Below are positions 1 through 5,175 of a DNA stretch of 5,175 nucleotides, one piece after another (positions within the stretch are counted from its first letter, which is position 1; each line of letters opens with the position of its first letter). Origin of the DNA: Pseudomonadota bacterium (lineage in GTDB: Bacteria; Pseudomonadota; Gammaproteobacteria; Steroidobacterales; Steroidobacteraceae); NCBI GenBank assembly GCA_021792815.1, contig JAJYTX010000257.1, positions 1-5,175 of the forward strand. Reading direction: 5' to 3'. A program made the position numbers and the translations under genes. The notes below the pieces were generated by a model. The model worked only from the letters and a program-made list of their open reading frames with translations. It had not been told where the DNA came from and searched no databases.

Positions 1-1
1 G

Positions 2-193
2 GCGGCCAGCCTGATCCGCCAGGGCAAGCTCGACCAGCTCGAGAACACCATGCAGTCCGGCGCCCAGTTCGGCATGCGCACCATGGACGGCGCCATCCAA
101 CAGCTGCTCGAGCAGCGCCTGATCGACCCCGAGGAGGCTTACCAGAAGGCGATCAACAAGGGGAGATTCGAGACATCGAGGCCGCAAGCCTAG
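2..193 (+). CDS. PilT/PilU-family type IV pilus ATPase, C-terminal fragment
   Basis: This is the 3' end of a gene that starts before the window; 63 codons and a TAG stop (191-193) are visible. PilT/PilU proteins are cytoplasmic hexameric ATPases that drive type IV pilus retraction and twitching motility. The visible part matches the family's C-terminal helical region: a segment beginning AASLIRQGKLDQL, then MQSGAQFGMRTMD, then a short helix pair ending EEAYQKAINKGRFE. The pattern 'LIR.GK...(M/I)Q.G...GM.T.D..(I/L)..L' followed by an acidic 'EEA...A' is typical of the family. The Walker A, Walker B, Asp-box and His-box motifs lie upstream and cannot be checked. I cannot separate PilT from PilU or a third paralogue on this tail alone, so no symbol is given. 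The tail after GRFE (TSRPQA) looks unconserved. The gene is probably a separate transcription unit from metG. Confidence 0.85.
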   Translation, partial: AASLIRQGKLDQLENTMQSGAQFGMRTMDGAIQQLLEQRLIDPEEAYQKAINKGRFETSRPQA

Positions 194-251
194 CACCGGC
201 GAGGCGCGCCGCGCCCCGGGGCGGCGGGCCGCGGGGCCGGGCGCAGGCGGA

Positions 252-281
252 CTGTCTCGGCCCGCCCGCACCCGGTAAGAT
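252..281 (+). promoter_or_regulatory. Possible metG promoter giving a leaderless or very short 5' UTR
   Basis: The 94-base gap between the pilus ATPase gene and metG is very GC-rich. The one AT-richer patch is TAAGAT at 276-281, which matches 4 of 6 bases of the sigma-70 -10 consensus. A weak -35 candidate, CTGTCT at 252-257 (3 of 6), lies 18 bases upstream. Only six bases separate the -10 hexamer from the metG ATG, so transcription would start at or next to the start codon. No Shine-Dalgarno sequence precedes metG, which fits a leaderless message. This is inference from weak matches. Confidence 0.3.
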
Positions 282-287
282 TCCCGG

Positions 288-2489
288 ATGAGCGAGACAT
301 TCTTCGTCACCACCGCCCTGCCTTATGCGAACGGCCCGTTTCACATCGGGCACATCATGGAGTACATCCAGGCCGATATCTGGGTGCGTTTCCAGCGCAT
401 GCAGGGCCACCGGGTGCACTTCGTGGGCGCGGACGATGCCCACGGGGCCCCCATCATGCTCAAGGCCGAGGCCGAAGGCATCAGCCCCCGGGAACTGGTC
501 GCGCGCGTCGCGGCCGGCCGGCCCCGCTACCTCGAGGGCTTTCACATCGGCTTCGATCACTGGCACACGACCGACTCGCCGGAGAACGTCGCGCTGTCCC
601 AGGACATCTATCTGCGGCTGAAGGCCGCCGGATTGATCCATCGCCAGCCGGTCGAGCAGTTCTACGACCCGGTCAAGGGCATGTTCCTCGCCGACCGCTA
701 CATCAAGGGCGAGTGCCCCAAGTGTCACGCCAGGGACCAGTACGGAGACGCCTGCGAGGTCTGCAGCAGCGTCTACTCACCGACGGAGCTCATCGAGCCG
801 TACTCCACCCTGACCGGCGCGAAGCCGGTGCTCAGGACCTCGGATCACTTTTTCTTCCGCCTCTCCGACCCGCGCTGCGTCGCGTTCCTGCACGAGTGGC
901 TGGAGCAGCCCGGCCACGTGCAGCCCCAGGTTGCCAACAAGGCGCGCGAGTGGCTCTCGGGCGAGAGTGGCGCGCCGGGCGCGCAGCGGCTCTCCGACTG
1001 GGACATCTCGCGCGATGCGCCTTATTTCGGCATCCCCATCCCGGATGCGCCCGGCAAGTACTTCTACGTCTGGCTCGATGCGCCGATCGGCTACCTCGCC
1101 TCGCTGAAGAGCTACTTCGACGGCGGCAAGGCGCGGGCGAACGGCGAGCCGCGCACCTTCGAAGCCTTCCTCACCGCGCCCGACACCCGGCAGGTGCACT
1201 TCATCGGCAAGGACATCATCTACTTCCACACGCTGTTCTGGCCGGCGATGCTGCGCTTCGCCGGCCCGCCCTACAGGGTCCCCGACAACGTGCACGTGCA
1301 CGGCTTCATCACCGTATCCGGCGAGAAGATGTCGAAGTCCCGCGGCACCGGGATCAGCCCGCTGCGCTACCTCGAGATCGGCATGAACCCGGAATGGCTG
1401 CGCTACTACATCGCCGCCAAGCTCAATGCCAACGTCGAGGACCTGGACTTCAACCCCGATGACTTCCTGGCCCGGGTCAACAGCGATCTCATCGGCAAGT
1501 ATGTCAACATCGCGAGCCGCGCGTCGCAATTCATCGCCAGGCATTTCGAGAACAGACTGAGCCCGGAGCCGCTGAGCGACCCGGCGCACTGGCGGGCGCT
1601 GTCGCACGGCAGCGTGCAGGCCGGCAAGACCGAGCCTTACGGCCTTTTCCAGGAGTGGCAGCGCCAGGCGTGGTCGGTGCAATCACTCTACGAGGAACGC
1701 GAATTCGCCAAGGCCATCCGCGTCTGCATGACCCTCGCCGACCTGATCAACTGGTATTTCGATCAGGAAAAGCCCTGGACACTGGTCCGGAGCGGCAGCG
1801 CGACCGACCTGCGCCGCGCACACTTCGTCTGCAGCGCGGCATTGGAGGGATTCCGGATCCTGTCGATCATCCTCGCGCCGGTGTTACCGGCCACCGCGCA
1901 ACGCGCGGCGGCATTCCTCAACCTGTCCGGGTTCGGCACCTGGTCCGACATCGGGCAGCCGCTGCCGCCGGCTCACCCGATCCGCCACTACGAGCACCTC
2001 ATGACACGCGTCGATCCGAAGCAGCTCGACGCGCTGTTCGAGCCGCCGGCCGGGACCGCTGCGGCCCCGGCCCCTGCGGCGGCGGCCGGCGCCCGGCCGC
2101 GAACGAGCGGCGCCCCCGGCGCCGCCGGGACTGCGGCGCCGGCGCAGGCTGCGGCGGCACCCGGTACCATTTCCCTCGATGAGTTCAGGAAGGTCGAGCT
2201 GCGCGTGGCGCGCATCACGGCCGCCGAGCACGTCGCGGGGGCCGACAAGCTGTTGAAGCTCACGCTCGATCTGGGGAACGAGACCCGCAGCGTATTCGCC
2301 GGCATCAAGTCCGCCTACGACCCTGCGGCGCTGGTGGGCCGGCTCACGGTGATGGTCGCCAACCTCGCGCCGCGCAAGATGAAGTTCGGCCTCTCCGAGG
2401 GCATGGTGCTCGCCGCGAGCGGCGAGACCGGCGGGCCCTTCCTGCTGTCGGCCGACTCCGGGGCGACACCGGGCATGCGCGTCAGCTGA
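288..2489 (+). CDS. metG: Methionine--tRNA ligase (methionyl-tRNA synthetase)
   Basis: Cytoplasmic class I synthetase that charges tRNA-Met, including initiator tRNA, using ATP. The protein is 733 residues, against 677 in E. coli. The HIGH motif is HIGH at 19-22, within [12 protein letters not shown]. The KMSKS loop is at 347-351. The zinc knuckle has Cys143, Cys146, Cys156 and Cys159. The anticodon-binding helical domain keeps Asn407, Arg411 and Trp497, which align with E. coli Asn391, Arg395 and Trp461. A low-complexity Ala/Pro/Gly linker (about 586-625) leads to the C-terminal OB-fold tRNA-binding/dimerisation domain (about 627-733, with [22 protein letters not shown] and [13 protein letters not shown]). 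Against E. coli there are insertions of about 8 residues near 224-235 and about 20 near 430-460, plus the longer linker. The start is set by alignment to the family N-terminus; there is no Shine-Dalgarno site. The gene heads a tight block with rnfB, nth and DUF1841. Confidence 0.98.
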   Translation: MSETFFVTTALPYANGPFHIGHIMEYIQADIWVRFQRMQGHRVHFVGADDAHGAPIMLKAEAEGISPRELVARVAAGRPRYLEGFHIGFDHWHTTDSPENVALSQDIYLRLKAAGLIHRQPVEQFYDPVKGMFLADRYIKGECPKCHARDQYGDACEVCSSVYSPTELIEPYSTLTGAKPVLRTSDHFFFRLSDPRCVAFLHEWLEQPGHVQPQVANKAREWLSGESGAPGAQRLSDWDISRDAPYFGIPIPDAPGKYFYVWLDAPIGYLASLKSYFDGGKARANGEPRTFEAFLTAPDTRQVHFIGKDIIYFHTLFWPAMLRFAGPPYRVPDNVHVHGFITVSGEKMSKSRGTGISPLRYLEIGMNPEWLRYYIAAKLNANVEDLDFNPDDFLARVNSDLIGKYVNIASRASQFIARHFENRLSPEPLSDPAHWRALSHGSVQAGKTEPYGLFQEWQRQAWSVQSLYEEREFAKAIRVCMTLADLINWYFDQEKPWTLVRSGSATDLRRAHFVCSAALEGFRILSIILAPVLPATAQRAAAFLNLSGFGTWSDIGQPLPPAHPIRHYEHLMTRVDPKQLDALFEPPAGTAAAPAPAAAAGARPRTSGAPGAAGTAAPAQAAAAPGTISLDEFRKVELRVARITAAEHVAGADKLLKLTLDLGNETRSVFAGIKSAYDPAALVGRLTVMVANLAPRKMKFGLSEGMVLAASGETGGPFLLSADSGATPGMRVS

Positions 2490-2494
2490 CACCC

Positions 2495-3055
2495 ATGGCG
2501 AGCGCCGACGACATCGACGCGCTGCTGCCGCAGACCCAGTGCACCCGCTGCGGCTATCCAGGCTGCCGGCCCTACGCCGAAGCGATGGCCCGCGGCGCGG
2601 CCGAGATCAACCAGTGCCCTCCGGGCGGCTCCGCGGTCATCGCCGCGCTGGCGAGGCTCATGCAGCGCACCCCACTGCCGCTCAACCCGGCCCATGGGTT
2701 CGAGGCACCGGCGCTGCTCGCCCTGATCGACGAGGACGCCTGCATCGGCTGCGCCAAGTGCCTGCCACCCTGCCCGGTCGATGCCATCATCGGTGCGCGC
2801 CAGCACCTGCATACCGTCCTGGCGCAGCACTGCACCGGCTGTGGACTATGCCTGCCGCCCTGCCCGGTGGACTGCATCACCCTGGTAGCCCGTCCCACGA
2901 CCCCCGCAGCGCCGGCGCCCGAGCCTGAGGCGAACCGCCGCCGTTTCACGGCGCACCATGCGCGGCTCGCGCGCCGGGCCGAAGCGCGCGCGATGCTGCT
3001 CGCGTCCCGCAAGCGCCTCGCCACCACCGGCACTGCCGATGGCACCTGCGGCTGA
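2495..3055 (+). CDS. rnfB: RnfB-type 4Fe-4S ferredoxin, short soluble form
   Basis: A 186-residue iron-sulfur protein of the RnfB/RsxB family. The N-terminal Fe-S domain has Cys16, Cys19, Cys24 and Cys41 within [18 protein letters not shown] and NQCPPGG. Two bacterial ferredoxin motifs follow: Cys83-86-89-93 and Cys113-116-119-123, each CxxCxxCxxxCP, followed by PVDAI and PVDCI. That suggests three 4Fe-4S clusters. The hydrophobic N-terminal anchor of canonical RnfB is absent, so the protein is probably cytosolic. The tail after about 135 is Pro/Ala-rich, then Arg-rich and probably helical. No other Rnf/Rsx subunits (A, C, D, G, E) are in the window. Short orphan RnfB proteins next to nth are, from memory, common in Xanthomonadales and Burkholderiales; their electron partner is not established. 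The ATG lies 5 bases after the metG stop with no clear ribosome site, so translation is probably coupled. The symbol denotes family, not proven membership of an Rnf complex. Confidence 0.9.
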   Translation: MASADDIDALLPQTQCTRCGYPGCRPYAEAMARGAAEINQCPPGGSAVIAALARLMQRTPLPLNPAHGFEAPALLALIDEDACIGCAKCLPPCPVDAIIGARQHLHTVLAQHCTGCGLCLPPCPVDCITLVARPTTPAAPAPEPEANRRRFTAHHARLARRAEARAMLLASRKRLATTGTADGTCG

Positions 3056-3752
3056 CCCCGTGCATCCGGCCACCCGCCGCGCCCTCTACCGGCGCTTACA
3101 GAGCGCCAATCCCCACCCTCGGAGCGAGCTCGAGTACTCGAGCCCCTTCGAGCTGCTCGTTGCGGTGATGCTCTCGGCCCACACCACCGACAAGAGCGTC
3201 AACGCCGCCACACGCAGGCTCTTTCCCGTCGCCCGTACGCCGCAGGCGATGCTCGCCCTTGGTGTCGAGGGCGTGAAGCCGTACCTGCGTCCGGTCGGCC
3301 TGTACAACGCCAAGTCGCACCATCTGATCGGCCTGTGCCGCCAGCTCGTCGAGCGTCACGGCGGTCACCTTCCGGCGGATCGGGCCGGGTTGGAGGCGCT
3401 TCCCGGAGTCGGGCGCAAGACCGCCAGCATCATCCTCAACATGGTGTACGGCGAGCACGAGATCGCCGTGGACACGCACATCTTCCGCGTGGCCAACCGC
3501 ACCGGCCTCGCCCCGGGCCGCACGCCACTCGCTGTCGAGCGCGCGCTGGCCGCGAACACCCCGGCGCCCTTCAAGCGCGACGCCCACCACTGGCTGCTGC
3601 TGCACGGACGCTACGTGTGCACCGCCCGCGGGCCCCACTGCCCGCGCTGCATCCTCGCCGACCTGTGCGAGTATCCCGACAAGACCGCGCCGCCTGCCGC
3701 GCCGGCGCGCCGGCCGCGGGCCCGAAGAGCCGGCTCGCCCGTGCGAGGTTAG
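3039..3752 (+). CDS. nth: Endonuclease III (DNA glycosylase/AP lyase)
   Basis: Bifunctional base-excision-repair enzyme that removes oxidised pyrimidines and cleaves abasic sites. It has the helix-hairpin-helix LPGVGRKTA, whose Lys is the catalytic nucleophile, and [13 protein letters not shown] with the catalytic Asp. The C-terminal 4Fe-4S loop is Cys-X6-Cys-X2-Cys-X5-Cys ([17 protein letters not shown]). There are two plausible starts. ATG at 3039 overlaps rnfB by 17 bases and gives 237 residues. GTG at 3060, four bases after the rnfB stop, gives 230 residues and puts the key residues exactly at E. coli numbers: Lys120, Asp138, Cys187, 194, 197 and 203. I list the ATG because ATG is the commoner codon, but the GTG is a serious alternative; neither has a clear Shine-Dalgarno site. 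In-frame codons before 3039 encode unconserved residues inside rnfB. The residue at E. coli position Gln41 is His here (SAHTTD). A basic, Pro/Arg-rich tail of about 24 residues follows the Fe-S loop. Confidence 0.95.
   Translation: MAPAADPVHPATRRALYRRLQSANPHPRSELEYSSPFELLVAVMLSAHTTDKSVNAATRRLFPVARTPQAMLALGVEGVKPYLRPVGLYNAKSHHLIGLCRQLVERHGGHLPADRAGLEALPGVGRKTASIILNMVYGEHEIAVDTHIFRVANRTGLAPGRTPLAVERALAANTPAPFKRDAHHWLLLHGRYVCTARGPHCPRCILADLCEYPDKTAPPAAPARRPRARRAGSPVRG
3128..3143. repeat. 16-base perfect palindrome inside nth
   Basis: Positions 3128-3143 read GCTCGAGTACTCGAGC, identical to their own reverse complement. They lie in the conserved ELEYSS codons of nth. Leu-Glu and Ser-Ser codon choices in a GC-rich genome can produce this by chance, and no function is implied. 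Confidence 0.5.
3745..3749 (+). promoter_or_regulatory. Ribosome binding site of the DUF1841 gene
   Basis: GAGGT at 3745-3749 lies 7 bases before the ATG at 3757 and matches the anti-Shine-Dalgarno core. It overlaps the last codons of nth. It is the only clear Shine-Dalgarno site in the four-gene block, and it supports 3757 as the start. Confidence 0.6.
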
Positions 3753-3756
3753 CCCC

Positions 3757-4185
3757 ATGCCGGTCTTCGCCGGACAGAGCCGCGATCAGCTGCGCCGTCT
3801 GTACTGCGAGTCCTGGCGCAAGTACCGCGCCGGCGTGCCGCTCGAGCCTCTGGAGGCGCAGATTGCCGCGGTGATCGCCGAGCACGCCGAATACGTCCCG
3901 CTGCTCGAGTCCCCACAGGCGCTGGCGCAGGACTTCACCCCGGAGGGCGGTCACGAGAACCCCTTCCTGCACCTGGGACTGCACCTGGCGATTCGCGAGC
4001 AGGTCTGCACCGACCGACCGGCCGGCATCGCCGCTGTTCACGCCTCGCTCTGCCGCCGCCTCGGCGATCCGCATGCCGCCGAGCACGCCATGATCGAGCG
4101 GCTGGCCGAGGCGCTCTGGGAAGCCCAGCGCGCGGGGCTCATGCCTGACGAGCAGCGCTATCTGGAGCGGTTGCGGGCGCTGTAG
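3757..4185 (+). CDS. DUF1841 family protein, function unknown
   Basis: A 142-residue soluble protein recognised as DUF1841 from its N-terminal SRDQLRRLYCESWRKYRAG and central TPEGGHENPFLHLGLHLAIREQ segments. It has no signal peptide or membrane segment and is predicted mostly helical. Conserved-looking polar positions cluster as His43, His66, His72, His76 and Glu81, then Asp104, His106, His110 and Glu114. The His72-x3-His76-x4-Glu81 and His106-x3-His110-x3-Glu114 spacings put these side chains on one helix face, as in metal-binding helical bundles; this is inference and no function has been assigned as far as I know. The length is typical of the family as I recall it. The start follows the nth stop by 4 bases and has a good ribosome site, so the gene is almost certainly co-transcribed with nth. 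From memory this neighbourhood recurs in Beta- and Gammaproteobacteria, which hints at a link to repair or Fe-S biology, but that is not shown here. Confidence 0.88.
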   Translation: MPVFAGQSRDQLRRLYCESWRKYRAGVPLEPLEAQIAAVIAEHAEYVPLLESPQALAQDFTPEGGHENPFLHLGLHLAIREQVCTDRPAGIAAVHASLCRRLGDPHAAEHAMIERLAEALWEAQRAGLMPDEQRYLERLRAL

Positions 4186-4226
4186 CGCTCAGCGGCCGGG
4201 CCGGCGACGGCGCGCCCCGCGCACAC

Positions 4227-4955
4227 TCACGCCGGATCGGGTTTCGGCGCCGTGGACAGCGGGACCTTTGTTTCGAGCAGGGTGCGATAGATCAGCCCCC
4301 CCGCGGCGCCACCGAGCAGCGGCATCACCCAGAACAGCCACAGCTGGTGCAGGGCCCAGCCGCCCTGGAACAGGGCCGCCCCCGTGCTACGCGCCGGATT
4401 CACCGACGTGTTGTCCACCGGGATGCTGATCAGGTGAATCAGGGTCAGCGTCAGACCGATGGCGAGCCCCGCGAAACCGGCCGGGGCCCGCCGGTCGGTC
4501 GCCCCTTGGATCACCAGCACGAACATCGCGGTCAGAACGAACTCCACGATCATCGCCGACTGCATGGAGTATCCGCCCGGGGAATGGGCGCCGTAGCCAT
4601 TGGAGGCAAAACCGCTCGCCGCGGCGTTGAAACCGGGTTTGCCGCTCGCGATGGCGTACAGCACCGCCCCGGCCGCGATCGCCCCGGCCACCTGCACCAC
4701 GATGTAGGGAATGACCTCTCTCGCCCCGAACCGCCCGCCGGCGAACAGGCCCACCGTCACCGCCGGATTGAAGTGTCCGCCCGAGATGTGTCCCACCGCA
4801 TACACCATGGTGAGCACCGTCAGGCCGAAGGCCAATGCGACCCCGAGGAAGCCGATGCCGAGATGCGGGTAGGCCGCAGCGAGCACGGCGCTGCCGCAAC
4901 CGCCGAACACCAGCCAGAACGTCCCGAAAAACTCCGCCGCAAGCCGCTTGTTCAT
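4227..4955 (-). CDS. aqpZ: Aquaporin Z, water channel
   Basis: Inner-membrane channel of the MIP family that lets water cross rapidly during osmotic change. The protein has 242 residues with six predicted membrane helices and two half-helices carrying the NPA boxes, at 63-65 (HFNPAVT) and 186-188 (SVNPARS). The selectivity-filter residues fall at Phe43, His174, Thr183 and Arg189, the same numbers as in E. coli AqpZ. The His/Arg pair marks a water-selective rather than glycerol-conducting channel. The N-terminus [21 protein letters not shown] is typical. I chose the ATG at 4955 because it matches the family start and has a GGAGAG ribosome site 7 bases upstream; an in-frame ATG at 5012 would add 19 unconserved residues. 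The gene converges on the DUF1841 gene with a 41-base gap. An insertion-sequence end lies about 95 bases upstream and may have changed its promoter. Confidence 0.97.
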   Translation of the reverse strand: MNKRLAAEFFGTFWLVFGGCGSAVLAAAYPHLGIGFLGVALAFGLTVLTMVYAVGHISGGHFNPAVTVGLFAGGRFGAREVIPYIVVQVAGAIAAGAVLYAIASGKPGFNAAASGFASNGYGAHSPGGYSMQSAMIVEFVLTAMFVLVIQGATDRRAPAGFAGLAIGLTLTLIHLISIPVDNTSVNPARSTGAALFQGGWALHQLWLFWVMPLLGGAAGGLIYRTLLETKVPLSTAPKPDPA

Positions 4956-4962
4956 CGTTTTT

Positions 4963-4968
4963 CTCTCC
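4963..4968 (-). promoter_or_regulatory. Ribosome binding site of aqpZ
   Basis: Read on the minus strand, GGAGAG lies 7 bases before the ATG at 4955, followed by an A-rich spacer. It decides the start in favour of 4955 over the upstream in-frame ATG at 5012. Confidence 0.75.
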
Positions 4969-5048
4969 GCTCGCCCGATACCCGTGACCCCTGCGCGTCG
5001 CCCGGGCGGCACCCGACCCGGCCAGGGCGCGATCGCTGCCGGGGCATG

Positions 5049-5174
5049 CTAGTGGCCTGTAACAGCTGAATGTATACCGAGGCGCTTACTGGTGTCGGAG
5101 TACTTCCACTTCACGGTGCGCGGGGCCTTGTTGTAGTGGCGGATGTAGCGCATGAGCTTTTTCCTCAGATCGGC
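5049..5174 (-). CDS. IS630-family transposase, C-terminal fragment
   Basis: Reading the minus strand from the window edge gives 41 residues and a TAG stop (5051-5049). The segment ADLRKKLMRYIRHYN, then KAPRTVKWKY and SDTSKRL, is the characteristic C-terminal end of IS630-family (Tc1/mariner-related) DDE transposases, where a 'RYI..YN..PR...WKY.D' block closes the catalytic domain. The DDE residues themselves and the N-terminal helix-turn-helix lie beyond the window, so whether the transposase is intact is unknown. The tail GIHSAVTGH has no internal stop or frameshift and looks natural rather than truncated. This stretch is visibly less GC-rich than the neighbouring genes, as expected for acquired DNA. 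The gene reads toward aqpZ on the same strand. Confidence 0.85.
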   Translation of the reverse strand, partial: ADLRKKLMRYIRHYNKAPRTVKWKYSDTSKRLGIHSAVTGH

Positions 5175-5175
5175 G
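5050..5175 (-). mobile_element. Right end of an IS630-family insertion sequence (partial)
   Basis: The transposase fragment runs to the window edge, so only the 3' end of the element is visible. The boundary is inferred at the TA at 5050-5051, because IS630-family elements insert at TA and duplicate it. The local context is CTAG (5049-5052), the preferred target reported for IS630. Composition changes from AT-richer (5053-5090) to strongly GC-rich just outside it. The terminal inverted repeat cannot be confirmed because the other end is not present. The exact boundary is therefore moderate-confidence, while the presence of an IS is well supported by the transposase. Confidence 0.65.
5071..5098 (-). 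promoter_or_regulatory. Possible outward promoter in the IS end, facing aqpZ
   Basis: On the minus strand, CCGACA (5098-5093, 4 of 6 to the -35 consensus) is followed after 16 bases by TATACA (5076-5071, 4 of 6 to the -10 consensus). It points out of the element toward aqpZ, about 115 bases from its start codon. The matches are partial and lie in transposase coding sequence, so this is a weak candidate. The 93 bases between the IS end and the aqpZ start show no better promoter by eye. Confidence 0.2.

Noticed and set aside
205..240. GC-rich inverted repeats after the pilus ATPase gene, including the 12-base palindrome CGCCCCGGGGCG (212-223), as a terminator
   Set aside because: The perfect palindrome leaves no loop, the longer pairing needs a bulge, and no T-run follows. 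I cannot support an intrinsic terminator.
1291..1302. 12-base palindrome GTGCACGTGCAC in metG
   Set aside because: It encodes the Val-His-Val-His run before the KMSKS loop and is explained by the protein sequence.
777..1682. Long open frame on the minus strand inside metG
   Set aside because: It is Arg/Val/Ala/Glu-rich, has no family features, and covers the conserved MetRS core. It is a codon-bias shadow.
2495..3055. Reading the RnfB-like gene as part of a complete Rnf complex locus
   Set aside because: No rnfA, C, D, G or E is present on either side, and the protein lacks the membrane anchor of canonical RnfB.
4177..4205. Short inverted repeats at the DUF1841 stop and in the convergent gap (GCGCT/AGCGC at 4177-4188, GCCGG/CCGGC at 4195-4205) as a bidirectional terminator
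   Set aside because: Stems are 5 bases with loops of 1-2 bases and there is no T-tract on either strand.
4347..5069. Long open frame on the plus strand opposite aqpZ
   Set aside because: Its translation is rich in Arg, His and Gly with no recognisable domain, and it lies antisense to a well-conserved aquaporin. Long shadow frames are expected in GC-rich DNA.
1..5175. CRISPR array, tRNA, rRNA, riboswitch, phage or defence system
   Set aside because: No regularly spaced repeats, cloverleaf, rRNA motifs or relevant protein families were seen on either strand; the only mobile DNA is the IS630-family end.

Overview
The window reads as a chromosomal segment of a GC-rich proteobacterium. Five lines point to Gammaproteobacteria, or less likely Betaproteobacteria: the E. 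coli-like methionyl-tRNA synthetase with a fused C-terminal tRNA-binding domain, the stand-alone RnfB ferredoxin next to endonuclease III, a DUF1841 protein, a type IV pilus ATPase and an AqpZ-type aquaporin. I cannot name the genus from sequence alone.

Layout. Positions 2-193 hold the last 63 codons of a PilT/PilU-family pilus ATPase. A GC-rich gap of 94 bases follows, with a possible promoter just before the next gene. Then comes a tight same-strand block: metG (288-2489), a short soluble RnfB-type ferredoxin (2495-3055), nth (about 3039 or 3060 to 3752) and a DUF1841 gene (3757-4185). Gaps within the block are 5 bases or less, or slight overlaps, so it is probably one transcript. On the opposite strand, converging on it, is aqpZ (4227-4955), with a clear Shine-Dalgarno site. 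The right edge (5049-5174, minus strand) carries the last 41 codons of an IS630-family transposase, so an insertion sequence ends about 95 bases upstream of aqpZ.

How the genes fit together. The four-gene block mixes translation (MetRS), iron-sulfur electron transfer (RnfB-like), oxidative base-damage repair (Nth, itself a 4Fe-4S enzyme) and an uncharacterised helical protein. In E. coli nth follows the complete rsx/rnf operon; here only an RnfB-like ferredoxin without a membrane anchor sits beside nth. AqpZ is a water channel and looks functionally independent. No CRISPR array, phage genes, defence island, tRNA or rRNA was seen, and no intrinsic terminator with a T-tract. Most of the window is ordinary core-genome sequence. 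The parts most worth a second look are the IS end upstream of aqpZ, whose transposase stop codon may be completed by the target site, the orphan RnfB-nth-DUF1841 linkage, and a histidine at the usual Gln41 position of Nth.
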